From Mariprofundaceae bacterium (GTDB lineage: Bacteria > Pseudomonadota > Zetaproteobacteria > Mariprofundales > Mariprofundaceae): a stretch of DNA of 43,631 nt. Position 1 is the stretch's first letter, and the number at the start of each line of letters is the position of its first letter. The DNA lies in the NCBI GenBank assembly GCA_030950985.1, contig JAUZQM010000029.1:1-43631 (forward strand), read 5' to 3'. Below the pieces are notes generated by a model, which worked only from the letters and a program-made list of their open reading frames with translations, did not search any database and had not been told where the DNA came from. Positions 20,883 through 30,627 of this stretch are shown in pieces. The position numbers and the translations under genes were made by a program.

Positions 20883-22300
20883 AAACAATTCAAACAGATA
20901 TTTGTGTGATTGGTGGTGGTTCAGGTGGTTTATCGGTTGCTGCGGGTGCTTCGCAAATGGGTGCGGATGTGGTGTTGATTGAGAAATCTGCGATGGGTGG
21001 GGATTGCTTGAATACAGGTTGTGTTCCCTCCAAAGCCATTTTAGCAGCGGGACATGTCGCAGAAACCATGCGCCAAGGGGAAGCTTTTGGTATCAAAGCT
21101 GTTTGCCCTGAGGTGGATTGGGCAAAAGTGAACGATCATGTTCAAGGGGTGATTGCGGCGATTGCACCGAATGATTCGGTAGCTCGCTTTGAAAGCTTGG
21201 GTGTTAAGGTGATTCAAGCTGCCGCACGTTTTGTCGATGAAAAAACAGTACAAGCAGGGGATGTACAAATCCAAGCCAAATATTTTGTATTGGCAACAGG
21301 GTCTTCTGCTTTTGTACCACCCATTGAAGGTGTCGATACGGTGGATTACTTCACCAATGAAAATATCTTCAATAATAAAGATGCGATTGAGCATTTGATT
21401 GTGATTGGTGGTGGTCCTATTGGTATTGAAATGGCGCAAGCTCATCGTCGTTTGGGTGCTAAAGTGACGGTCATGGAAGTGGCAAAGTTATTGATGAAAG
21501 ATGATCGAGAATTGGCACAAATTGTCATTGACCGACTGACTTCAGAAGGCATGGACTTTTATGAAGGCGGCAGAAATTTACGCATTGAAAAAACAGCACA
21601 AGGCATCGCTGTTTATTGTGATATGTCAGGTAAACAAGCATGTATTCAAGGCTCTCATTTATTGATTGCCACAGGTCGGCGAGCCAATGTGAACGGTTTA
21701 AATTTAGAAGCGGCAGGTATTGACTATTCACCGCGCGGTGTTGCCGTTGATGCACGTTTGCGAAGTTCCAATAAACGTGTGTTTGCCATCGGTGATGTGG
21801 CAGGACCTTATCAGTTTACCCACATGGCTGCGTATCAGGCAGGTATTGTGATTCGCAATATCTTATTCAAATTACCCGCTAAAGTGGATTATTCAGCAGT
21901 GCCTTGGGTAACCTATACAGACCCTGAATTGGCACATGTGGGCATGACCGAAGAAGATGCCAATAAAGCTGGTAAAGACATTCGTATTTTGCGTTGGAAG
22001 TTTGATGAAAATGATCGGGCGCAAGCCGAACATCGTACGGAAGGCATGATCAAGATTGTGGTAGAAAAGAAAGGTAAAATTCTTGGCGCAACGATTGTCG
22101 GCTTACATGCGGGTGAATTATTACAACCGTGGGTATTGGCGATCACTCAGAAAATGAAAATCGGTGCGATGGCATCAATGATTGCACCCTATCCAACGCT
22201 TTCAGAAGCCAATAAACGTGTGGCAGGTAGTTTTTATACAGAAAAACTATTTTCCGCAGGGACGAAAAAATTGGTGCGTTTTTTGATGCGTTGGTTTTAG
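20879..22300 (+). CDS. FAD-dependent pyridine nucleotide-disulfide oxidoreductase (mercuric reductase/LPD-like)
   Basis: GGGSGGLSVAAGASQMGADVVLIEK, GDCLNTGCVPSKA redox motif, VIGGGPIGIEMAQAHRRLG. ATGA overlap with the TVP38 gene. Confidence 0.9.
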   Translation: MKTIQTDICVIGGGSGGLSVAAGASQMGADVVLIEKSAMGGDCLNTGCVPSKAILAAGHVAETMRQGEAFGIKAVCPEVDWAKVNDHVQGVIAAIAPNDSVARFESLGVKVIQAAARFVDEKTVQAGDVQIQAKYFVLATGSSAFVPPIEGVDTVDYFTNENIFNNKDAIEHLIVIGGGPIGIEMAQAHRRLGAKVTVMEVAKLLMKDDRELAQIVIDRLTSEGMDFYEGGRNLRIEKTAQGIAVYCDMSGKQACIQGSHLLIATGRRANVNGLNLEAAGIDYSPRGVAVDARLRSSNKRVFAIGDVAGPYQFTHMAAYQAGIVIRNILFKLPAKVDYSAVPWVTYTDPELAHVGMTEEDANKAGKDIRILRWKFDENDRAQAEHRTEGMIKIVVEKKGKILGATIVGLHAGELLQPWVLAITQKMKIGAMASMIAPYPTLSEANKRVAGSFYTEKLFSAGTKKLVRFLMRWF

Positions 22301-22309
22301 GTTAAGAAC

Positions 22310-23074
22310 ATGACAACGATTGAAAAACATCATTTTTCCAATGCCCACGGTGAACAACTGTCAGCACGTTTAGATATGCCAGATAATCCACCCCATGCCT
22401 ATGCTTTGTTGGTGCATTGTTTTACCTGCAACAAAAGTTTAAGAGCCGCAGCTTATATAACGAAAGCTTTGATTGCCCAAGACGTGGCTGTGTTTCGCTT
22501 TGATTTTACAGGTCTAGGTGATAGCGAGGGTGATTTTTCGGATACCAATTTCACCAGCAATGTTCAAGATATTATCAGTGCAGCAGGCTTTATGCGTGAG
22601 CAATCTTATGCACCTGATATATTGATTGGACACTCTTTGGGCGGTACGGCAGTGCTCAAAGCAGCAGGCTTGATTGAATCGGTGAAAGCAGTGGTTACGA
22701 TTGCCAGTCCTTCATCACCTGCGCATGTGGCAGCACAGTTTTCAGACGCTCAAGCGCGTATTCTTGAGCATGGTTCAGCTACAGTGGCATTGGCTGGGCG
22801 AGATTTCATCATCAAACAACAGTTTCTAGATGATTTACAAAAAACGTCCGTTTTGAACGATGTGGAAAACTTGAACAAGCCATTGTTAGTTCTGCATGCA
22901 CCTCGAGATAAAACGGTGGGGGTTGAACATGCCTCGATTATCTTTAAGGCAGCACAACATCCTAAAAGTTATATTTCCTTGGACGACTCAGATCATCTGT
23001 TAAGCCAAACTGCCGATGCCAGTTATGTAGGGAAAATCATTGCCGTGTGGGTGAGTCGTTATCTCGATGATTAA
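22310..23074 (+). CDS. Alpha/beta hydrolase
   Basis: LLVHCFTCNKSLRAAAYI, FDFTGLGDSEGDFSDTNF, ILIGHSLGGTAVLKAAG nucleophile elbow, LDDSDHLL. Confidence 0.88.
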   Translation: MTTIEKHHFSNAHGEQLSARLDMPDNPPHAYALLVHCFTCNKSLRAAAYITKALIAQDVAVFRFDFTGLGDSEGDFSDTNFTSNVQDIISAAGFMREQSYAPDILIGHSLGGTAVLKAAGLIESVKAVVTIASPSSPAHVAAQFSDAQARILEHGSATVALAGRDFIIKQQFLDDLQKTSVLNDVENLNKPLLVLHAPRDKTVGVEHASIIFKAAQHPKSYISLDDSDHLLSQTADASYVGKIIAVWVSRYLDD

Positions 23075-23274
23075 CTGATGTTACGCACGCAGTCATTCCC
23101 GTGATCTTTTAATCGGGAATCTAGAAAGTGAGAGAAATGAATGATTTATGTTATAAATGTTGGCTTTTTAAATAGCCTTTTGACTAAATTCTAGAGCATT
23201 CATCTTTTTTCAAAGATCCCCGATAGAAGATTGCGGGGATGACACTTCTTTTTCATTAAAGTGCGTAACATCAG
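23075..23274. mobile_element. MITE-like element, copy 2 (200 bp)
   Basis: Perfect 14-bp TIRs CTGATGTTACGCAC / GTGCGTAACATCAG, perfect 7-bp TSD TGATTAA (23068-23074 and 23275-23281). Same length as copy 1, about 16 substitutions by eye, no indels. Confidence 0.92.
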
Positions 23275-23302
23275 TGATTAAAAAATAGTTCAGGAGTATA
23301 CA

Positions 23303-24805
23303 ATGCAAGCATTATATCAAATATTTTCCGTGTTCGGTGTGTTCTTCATTGTTGTTATGGGTGTGTTGTTTTTATGGGGCATGCTGTTGTACATCATGGA
23401 TATTTCTCAACATAAACATGCCATTCGTCATAACTATCCTTTGATGGGTCGGTTTCGTAGCGGGTTTGAATATTTAGGCACGTTTTTTCGTCAATATTTC
23501 TTTGCTATGGATCGAGAAGAAATGCCCTTTAATCGCGCACAACGAGAGTGGATTTATAAAGCGGCGCAAAATGAAGATACGACATCTGCTTTTGGTTCAA
23601 CACGTGATTTAAGCCCTGTGGGCAGTATCTTTTTTGTAAACTGTCCTTTTCCTGCATTGGAATCCGATGCCGAAGACTTTCAAACTATTAGGCTTGGAGA
23701 GGGGTATTGTGAGCATCCTTTTGATGCAACAAGCCCATTTAATGTGTCAGGCATGAGCTATGGTGCGCTGTCTAAAGTCGCTGTACTTGCCTTATCCAAA
23801 GGTGCTAAAAAAGCAGGTTGTTGGATGAATACAGGTGAAGGCGGTTTATCACCTTACCACTTAGAGGGCGGAGCAAACCTCGTATTCCAAATAGGTACAG
23901 CTAAATATGGTGTGCGTGACAATGAAGGCAATTTAAGTGATGAAAAATTACGAGAAGTTGCAGCACATGAACACGTTAAAATGTTTGAAATTAAACTTAG
24001 TCAAGGTGCAAAACCCGGTAAAGGCGGCATGTTGCCTGCTGCAAAAGTGAGTGCTGATATTGCGAAAATTCGTGGTATTGAAGTCGGTCAAGATTCAATG
24101 AGCCCTAATCGCCATATTGATATTGATTCCGTCCATGACATTTTGGATATGATTGTTCGGATTCGACAAGTGACACAAAAACCTGTGGGCATCAAGTTGG
24201 TCTTGGGTGGTTGCAATGTGTTGGATGGTTTATGTGAAGCGATTCAACAACGTGGTTTAGATGCTGCACCTGATTTTATCACACTCGATAGTGCCGATGG
24301 TGGCACAGGCGCTGCGCCGCAAGCCTTGATGGACTATGTTGGCATGCCGTTATCAGAAAGTTTGCCCATGTTAATTGATCATTTGGTGGGTTATGGCTTA
24401 AGAGAACGGATTAAAGTGGTGTGTTCGGGTAAAATGATTATGCCTTCTGATGTGGCTTGGGCATTGGCAATGGGCAGTGATTTTGTGGTGTCGGCACGTG
24501 GGTTTTTGTTTTCTTTGGGCTGTATTCAAGCTTTGCAATGCAATAAAAATACCTGTCCAACAGGAATTACGACGCATAACCCTCGCTTACAAGCGGGCTT
24601 AGATCCCCAAGATAAATCGGTGCGTGTGGCACACTATGTAGATCATATTTTGCATGAAGTGGGTGTGATTGCACACTCATGTGGTGTGCGTGAACCGCGT
24701 TGTTTGAAACGTCATCATATGCGACGTGTGGATGCCAATGGACGTTCGATTAGCATGGCGAGTATTTTTCCTGATACAATGAAAGGTAAGCCTCATGGTT
24801 TGTAA
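23303..24805 (+). CDS. FMN-binding glutamate synthase-like family protein
   Basis: PFNVSGMSYGALSKVAVLALSKGAKKAGCWMNTGEGGLSPYH, SQGAKPGKGGMLP, SADGGTGAAPQALMDYVG, CNKNTCPTGITTHNPRLQAGLD; N-terminal TM. Confidence 0.92.
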   Translation: MQALYQIFSVFGVFFIVVMGVLFLWGMLLYIMDISQHKHAIRHNYPLMGRFRSGFEYLGTFFRQYFFAMDREEMPFNRAQREWIYKAAQNEDTTSAFGSTRDLSPVGSIFFVNCPFPALESDAEDFQTIRLGEGYCEHPFDATSPFNVSGMSYGALSKVAVLALSKGAKKAGCWMNTGEGGLSPYHLEGGANLVFQIGTAKYGVRDNEGNLSDEKLREVAAHEHVKMFEIKLSQGAKPGKGGMLPAAKVSADIAKIRGIEVGQDSMSPNRHIDIDSVHDILDMIVRIRQVTQKPVGIKLVLGGCNVLDGLCEAIQQRGLDAAPDFITLDSADGGTGAAPQALMDYVGMPLSESLPMLIDHLVGYGLRERIKVVCSGKMIMPSDVAWALAMGSDFVVSARGFLFSLGCIQALQCNKNTCPTGITTHNPRLQAGLDPQDKSVRVAHYVDHILHEVGVIAHSCGVREPRCLKRHHMRRVDANGRSISMASIFPDTMKGKPHGL

Positions 24806-25423
24806 TGCTGGTTTCCCATTTAAGACGGGGCAAATTGAATGACTAACTGCTCACAATTGCGTAGCAATTCCTGCTAGCTCCTGTAGACATTTAACGATAC
24901 CATTCTTGAAAATTATTTTCGCAAACTTTTTGCTAGAGAATATGCGATATGATTATAAAGACTAAAGTTTCGCTGTTTCTGATTTTACGCTATAATTTCT
25001 ACTATGCTGTATCTGTTGGAAAATAAAGGAATTTTTTCACTACGGAATGCCTGTGAAATAAAGTTGAGTTTAATAGGTGTTTGCTATTAACGATGCAAAT
25101 ATCGCCACCCTTGTGGAATATAAGCTTGCAGCTACGCAAAAACAGCGAAATTTCAATCAAGGCGTATATTGATAGGCAAATGAAACAGAATGATAATTTC
25201 AAGCTTAGCGACTTTAGCCGAACCGCTACTTACTTTTAGTAGGTGGTTATTGATTTAGAGATTCTGAAGGTCGTGTGATAGGATATGTTTTCAAGTGGGC
25301 GAGTGTGATGTTTCAAGGCAAACGGATGTGTCAGTTGCTATGATATAAAATCTATCGAATGCTTCCAATAAGGATCATTCGCTTTTGAATAACGACAGGA
25401 ATAAATGAGCATGATAAAATAAT

Positions 25424-26320
25424 ATGTGTGATGATTTATCAACGTTGATGCTACAGGCACGACAAAATAAAATAAAATATTCAAATAAATGCATGATTTT
25501 TCAAAGCTTATTATCAAAACTTAAAGACATGGGAAAATCATTTGTCATGTCGGAAGGTGATATCTTGTGCGAAGCTGGTGATCCATCGCATATGCTATGG
25601 TTATTGGAGTCAGGTAAACTGGGTGTACAACTTCCTGAATATTTGGAAGATGGTGAAGATGAATTATCTGCGACTGATGAATTATCGGTTCTTGTGGGTG
25701 AATTGGGTTTTTTTACACGCCAACGTCGCTCTGCGAAAGTGTGGGCAAAAGAAGTGTGTCAGATTTATCAAATAAGCTTTGAAATGATTGATAGCTGTGA
25801 TGATTTAGCTTTTCAACAAGCTATGCAAGCGCTTTTAAAACACTATTGGATGTACCCAATTCTTTCAAAACACGCTATTTTTGAAAGAATCAATGATGTG
25901 GATCGAAGAGCTTTGTGTGATTTATTTGTTCCTATCGATATGGCTCCGGGAGAATGCTTGATTCATCATGGTGAAGATCATGATGGGGCTTATTTATTAC
26001 AGCAAGGTTGTTTGTTTTTCATGTATGAATCTGAAACAGGGAAAGAGCATGTAAGCAGCATGGTTCCCGGTGATATCGTACATTTAGGTGGTTTATTGCA
26101 TGCTTATCATGCCAATTATGAGGTATGCACAGCAACAGCGGTGCGTTTGTTGCATATATCACGTCAACATATGGAACGTTTTCTTAAAACTCGCCCTTGG
26201 ATGGTCGATGTTTTATTGCGTTATTCTCGCCGCCCCGCTTGGCGGCAAATTATGCGACCCGATGATGCCTACTTATGGATGACCAATCGAGAAATTAAAC
26301 ATAGGGCAGTAAGTCCGTAG
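25424..26320 (+). CDS. Protein with two tandem cyclic-nucleotide-binding-like domains
   Basis: SEGDILCEAGDPSHMLWLLESGKLGV...VGELGFF and APGECLIHHGEDHDGAYLLQQGCLFF...MVPGDIVHLGGLL; no recognisable output domain. Confidence 0.7.
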   Translation: MCDDLSTLMLQARQNKIKYSNKCMIFQSLLSKLKDMGKSFVMSEGDILCEAGDPSHMLWLLESGKLGVQLPEYLEDGEDELSATDELSVLVGELGFFTRQRRSAKVWAKEVCQIYQISFEMIDSCDDLAFQQAMQALLKHYWMYPILSKHAIFERINDVDRRALCDLFVPIDMAPGECLIHHGEDHDGAYLLQQGCLFFMYESETGKEHVSSMVPGDIVHLGGLLHAYHANYEVCTATAVRLLHISRQHMERFLKTRPWMVDVLLRYSRRPAWRQIMRPDDAYLWMTNREIKHRAVSP

Positions 26321-26453
26321 CAAAGCTTACAGCAGGGTCATGAAGATAATTCATGCAATTGTTGTTCGCGTTGACAGTTGACCTTGCCGCCTTAGTTTGC
26401 AGCCGCTTACAATCCATTTCCTTGAAATATACCGATGTCGTAAAGGTGAGAAC

Positions 26454-27101
26454 GTGACTCAAAACAACTCAAAATTACCCGAAAAAGAAGACCCAATTTC
26501 CCAGTTTGATGAAGAAATGGCTGAACTGAAAAAAGATATGAAATCAGCCAAAATGGTAGATTGGATACAAAATAATCAGCAGATGCTCATGGTTGCCGTG
26601 GTGTTGGTATTGATTGCGATGTTTGCTGGCGGTTTATGGTCAGAACAGCAAAAAACGAAAAAAGAAGCCGCAGCGATGATGTATTACCAAGCCATATCCT
26701 TACGTGATGACGATAAGAAAAAAACATTGTTAAATCAGGTAAAACGTGATTATGCTGATACAGCTTATGCCGCATTAGCCAGCCTGCGTTTAGCAAACTT
26801 TTCAGATACAGAAAAAAATCTTCGCGACATGATTGAAAATAAAGATTTAAGCCTTGAATTTCGCTGGCAAGCAAGTTTGGATTTAGCTGAATATTTGATA
26901 CAACAGGGTAAAAAAGATGCTGCCAAATTGCTATTGAACAAGCGTGTGGGCAGTGAGTATGAACAATTACGTTATGCTTTGTTGGCTTCTATTTCTGAAG
27001 GTGATGCTAAAAAAGATGCCTTACAAAAATCATTGGATGCAGCCTCACATGATGATGTTCTGAAAGAAAAAGTAACATCGGAATTGGCTCAACTGCATTG
27101 A
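26454..27101 (+). CDS. YfgM-like tetratricopeptide/ancillary membrane protein
   Basis: Single TM LMVAVVLVLIAMFAGGLW followed by TPR-like helices, directly upstream of bamB and der (yfgM-bamB-der synteny). GTG start at 26454 follows AAAGGTGAG. Confidence 0.8.
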   Translation: MTQNNSKLPEKEDPISQFDEEMAELKKDMKSAKMVDWIQNNQQMLMVAVVLVLIAMFAGGLWSEQQKTKKEAAAMMYYQAISLRDDDKKKTLLNQVKRDYADTAYAALASLRLANFSDTEKNLRDMIENKDLSLEFRWQASLDLAEYLIQQGKKDAAKLLLNKRVGSEYEQLRYALLASISEGDAKKDALQKSLDAASHDDVLKEKVTSELAQLH

Positions 27102-28264
27102 TGCGTGTTTTTCTAAGAAAAAATAAATATTTTATGGCTGCATGCTTATTCAGCCAGATGCTTTTTTCTGGCGCTGCAATAGCAAGTGATTTACCCACTT
27201 CTTTAGCCAGTTTACAGATTATTTGGTCAACGGATGTCGATGGGCGAAAACCTGCCGATCAATTGAGCTTTTCAGCCCCTGTTGTGACAGGTCAAGGGCA
27301 ACATGCTCGCATTGTCATCGGTGGTGCTGACGCACGCATTCATGTTTATGATATGAGCGGTAAAGAAACATATCGTTTACCCATTCAACAAAATAGTGAT
27401 TCAGGTGCGGCTGTTTTGGCATCTGGGCTTGTTGTCTTGGGAGATAGTCAAGGCAAATTGTATGCCGTGAATGCACAACAAGGTAAGGTCGTTTGGCAAT
27501 TAGCCTTGGCCTCATTTATAACAGGTAGTCCCATCGCTGTAGATGACGATGTAGTGGTTCAAACCACTGGCAATAACTTGTATCGCATCAATCAACACGG
27601 TGAAAAAGTTTGGAGTTTTTCCAGTCAACAAGGTGGTTTAAGTCTGTATTTATCATCTTCACCGATGTTACATGATGGAAAAATATATGCGTTATTGAGC
27701 AATGGTGATGCTGTAGCAATGGATGCCAAAACAGGTGACTTATTGTGGCGAAAACAATTATTGTTGGATGCCGATGCTACCATGTTAAGCCAGCTTAAAG
27801 CACCCCTTACAACACCTTTATGGTTATCGCATGTGAGTTTTGATGGTCGTGTATTACACGATGTGGTGCTGTTTTCATTTTATCATGGAAAAACATTTGC
27901 TTTAAGTGTGGATGATGGGCAAACGATGCTTGCGCAAAATATATCGCTTAAATCATCACCCGTCTTATGGAATGATATATTATACATGGTGGATACCGAT
28001 GGTGTATTGCAAGCCTTGAATATCAATGATGGTCAACAACAATGGAAACAAAGGTCGTCACATCATGAATGGGTTGGACCCGTTGTTTGGCATGATGCTT
28101 TATGGTTGGCGAGTGAAAAAGGTCTTGTGTTAAAAGTATCCTTCACAGGTGAATTACTTGCTCTGTTGGATATACAAGGAAATATTGAACGGGCCCCCCT
28201 GATTACTTCAGATGGGCTATTGATACATAATACATTGGGTGGGTTATATCTTATTCATGAATAA
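27098..28264 (+). CDS. bamB: Outer membrane assembly factor BamB (PQQ-like beta-propeller)
   Basis: Repeated blades such as GKLYAVNAQQGKVVWQL, DAVAMDAKTGDLLWRK, GVLQALNINDGQQQWKQ; located before der. Confidence 0.85.
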   Translation: MMRVFLRKNKYFMAACLFSQMLFSGAAIASDLPTSLASLQIIWSTDVDGRKPADQLSFSAPVVTGQGQHARIVIGGADARIHVYDMSGKETYRLPIQQNSDSGAAVLASGLVVLGDSQGKLYAVNAQQGKVVWQLALASFITGSPIAVDDDVVVQTTGNNLYRINQHGEKVWSFSSQQGGLSLYLSSSPMLHDGKIYALLSNGDAVAMDAKTGDLLWRKQLLLDADATMLSQLKAPLTTPLWLSHVSFDGRVLHDVVLFSFYHGKTFALSVDDGQTMLAQNISLKSSPVLWNDILYMVDTDGVLQALNINDGQQQWKQRSSHHEWVGPVVWHDALWLASEKGLVLKVSFTGELLALLDIQGNIERAPLITSDGLLIHNTLGGLYLIHE

Positions 28265-28278
28265 ATGGAGAAAAAAAG

Positions 28279-29700
28279 ATGCGTAAAAGCATGCCTATTA
28301 TTGCTATTGTTGGTCGCCCCAATGTTGGTAAATCAACATTATTTAATCGTTTGGTGGGTAAACGAAAAGCCATTGTCGGTGATCGTCCTGGCGTCACCGT
28401 TGATCGCCTTGAAGCGACCTGCATGTTTCATGAAACAGCTGTTGTATTGGTCGATACAGGCGGTATTGGCGAAGATATTCATAATGTCATGCAACCTGCC
28501 ATTGATGCACAAGTGGAGATAGCTTTAGAGATTGCGGATATGGTATTGTTTGTGACCGATGCACAATCAGGGGCAACGCCTATTGATAGTATGATTGCTG
28601 AAAAACTGCGCCGTTCCTCTTTGACCATGCTGTTGGTGGTCAATAAAGCTGAAAATCCTAATGCAGAATTGGAGTTCTTTAAGCTTGGCTTGGGTGAGCC
28701 TATAGCGGTGTCTGCCATGCATGGTCAAGGTAGTCGTGAATTGATTGCGCAGGTTTTATCTCATTTACCTGAATCTGAAGCCTCGACTGCCGATGAAGTT
28801 GAACCGATTGCAAGTATTACGGTGATTGGTCGTCCCAATGTAGGTAAATCAACATTGATCAATGCTTGGTTGGGTTATGACCGTATGGTAGTGAGTCCCA
28901 TTGCTGGTACGACTCGTGATGCCATTGATATGGATATGCCTTACGGTGCATTTGATAGTGGAAATATAGTCCGCTTGGTAGATACCGCAGGGCAACGCAA
29001 ACATGGTCGTATCAAAGATGTGATTGAATTTGTCGCACGTGTGAAAGCGGTTCAAGCTTTTCGTCGTGCAGATACTGCGGTCATGGTGTTGGATGGTTCG
29101 GAAGGCATTGTTGAACAAGATATGCGTTTGATGACCTTGGCTCATGAAGAAGGTTGTGCTTTGGTGGTTGTGGTCAACAAATTGGATTTATTGACAGCGA
29201 GTGAATGGGATTATTACGCTGAACGTTTAAACTATCGGATGCGTGGTTTGGCAGATATACCTGTTTTTCGTATGAGTGCCAAAGAAGGGAAAGGTACGAA
29301 AGCCCTGTTGAAAGAAGCGGTTGCATCTTCCAAACGGAATGGAACGACCGTGAATACGGGAGAACTCAATCGTTGGTTAACACAAGCGCAGGATCAACAA
29401 CGTGCCCCCAGCGATCATGGAAAATCTGTGGTACGTCTAAAATATGTCTCACAAGTGGGTTCGACACCACCACGGTTAAAAATATTTTGTAACCGTCCTA
29501 GTTCTATTAAAGCATCCTATTTACGCTATTTGGAACAATCATTTCGTAAGCGTTTTAATTTACCCGGTGTGCCTGTTCGATTCATTTTTACGGCCAGTGA
29601 TAATCCTTATATGAATGAGGATGGAAGCAAAAAAGCATCCAGTAAACCAGCGCCTTTTGTACGTGGTCGTAAAGCACGTAAGAAACCTCAAAAACGCTGA
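28279..29700 (+). CDS. der: Ribosome-associated GTPase Der (EngA)
   Basis: Two G domains: AIVGRPNVGKSTLFNRLVGKRKAIVGDRPGVTVDR and TVIGRPNVGKSTLINAWLG; KH-like C-terminus. Confidence 0.97.
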   Translation: MRKSMPIIAIVGRPNVGKSTLFNRLVGKRKAIVGDRPGVTVDRLEATCMFHETAVVLVDTGGIGEDIHNVMQPAIDAQVEIALEIADMVLFVTDAQSGATPIDSMIAEKLRRSSLTMLLVVNKAENPNAELEFFKLGLGEPIAVSAMHGQGSRELIAQVLSHLPESEASTADEVEPIASITVIGRPNVGKSTLINAWLGYDRMVVSPIAGTTRDAIDMDMPYGAFDSGNIVRLVDTAGQRKHGRIKDVIEFVARVKAVQAFRRADTAVMVLDGSEGIVEQDMRLMTLAHEEGCALVVVVNKLDLLTASEWDYYAERLNYRMRGLADIPVFRMSAKEGKGTKALLKEAVASSKRNGTTVNTGELNRWLTQAQDQQRAPSDHGKSVVRLKYVSQVGSTPPRLKIFCNRPSSIKASYLRYLEQSFRKRFNLPGVPVRFIFTASDNPYMNEDGSKKASSKPAPFVRGRKARKKPQKR

Positions 29701-30131
29701 TGCATGGCTTTGAAGAAACGAAAATTTTATCCTGTTCTGCAGAAGCTATGTTTGATGTGGTGATGGATATTGAAGCCTATCCTGAATTTTTACCTTGGGT
29801 TTCAGATGCTAAAATTTTATCTAAAAAAAATACTGAGCTAACAGCTGAATTGATTGCCGATTTTGCGGGTTTGAAAAAAAGTTTTAGTACAACTGATCGG
29901 TTTGTAAAAAATGAATGTGTTGAGATTAAGTTGGTGGATGGACCTTTTCGTTTTTTGGAGAGTTTTTGGAGCTTTGAACAAATCAGTGATGTATCATGTA
30001 AAGTACATTTCTCCATTGAATTTAAATTTAAAAATCCGTTGTTGGCTGTGGTGGCAACGCCTATTTTCACCACGGCTTGTAAAACAATGGTGCATGCTTT
30101 TGAACGGCGTGCTTGTGCAATGAAATCATGA
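29700..30131 (+). CDS. ratA: RatA-like START/coenzyme Q-binding protein
   Basis: SAEAMFDVVMDIEAYPEFLPWVSDAKIL, FRFLESFWSFEQ; followed by rnfH. Confidence 0.88.
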   Translation: MHGFEETKILSCSAEAMFDVVMDIEAYPEFLPWVSDAKILSKKNTELTAELIADFAGLKKSFSTTDRFVKNECVEIKLVDGPFRFLESFWSFEQISDVSCKVHFSIEFKFKNPLLAVVATPIFTTACKTMVHAFERRACAMKS

Positions 30132-30442
30132 AAATTGACATTGTATATGCGTTACCACAACAGCAATACCTCGAAAGTATCGATGTAGGAGAAGATACCA
30201 CGCTTGAACAAGCATTGGAGGGAAGTCAATTGTTATCGCGTTTTCCAGCGTTAAATCTTGCCGATCATAAAGTGGGTATTTTTGGAAAACTGGGTAAAAT
30301 GACGCAAGTTTTGCATGATGGTGATCGCATTGAAATTTATCGCTCCTTACCTAAAAAAGCACGCAATGCACATGCTTCAGATGATAAAAAAGAACGTATT
30401 CGTGCAAAAAAGGCACGTCGAGTCAGTGAATCAACATCATAA
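30128..30442 (+). CDS. rnfH: RnfH family ubiquitin-like protein
   Basis: KIDIVYALPQQQYLESIDVGEDTTLEQALEGSQLL, KVGIFGKLGKMTQVLHDGDRIEIYRSL; ratA-rnfH pair. Confidence 0.9.
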   Translation: MKIDIVYALPQQQYLESIDVGEDTTLEQALEGSQLLSRFPALNLADHKVGIFGKLGKMTQVLHDGDRIEIYRSLPKKARNAHASDDKKERIRAKKARRVSESTS

Positions 30443-30483
30443 ATAAGTTTGTAGCTATTTAGTTACAACCATGTTTTCTCGCT

Positions 30484-30558
30484 GTCAGCGTTAAAAAATG
30501 CTCACTTACACTCGTAAGCTCCGCTTCAAGAGTGAGACAAGCTTATTTTGACGCTTAC
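30484..30558. repeat. Nested imperfect inverted repeat upstream of the DUF262 gene
   Basis: GTCAGCGTTAAAA...TTTTGACGCTTAC (11/13 complementary) enclosing CTCACT...AGTGAG. Confidence 0.6.
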
Positions 30559-30627
30559 AAAGTGGCTTGGCAAGAAAGTTTAGAAGCACTAGAAAAATTT
30601 AAAAATATTTTACAAAGGTTCTTATAA
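30532..30627 (+). pseudogene. Possible C-terminal remnant of a lost gene (VRQAYFDAYKVAWQESLEALEKFKNILQRFL*)
   Basis: 31 sense codons ending TAA, which overlaps the next start as TAATG. Composition looks like an amphipathic helix. Confidence 0.35.

Noticed and set aside
8816-23274. The two 200-bp repeats as ends of one large composite transposon
   Set aside because: Each copy has its own perfect, different TSD, and the DNA between them is housekeeping (mutS, glnD, folK and others), so they are independent insertions.
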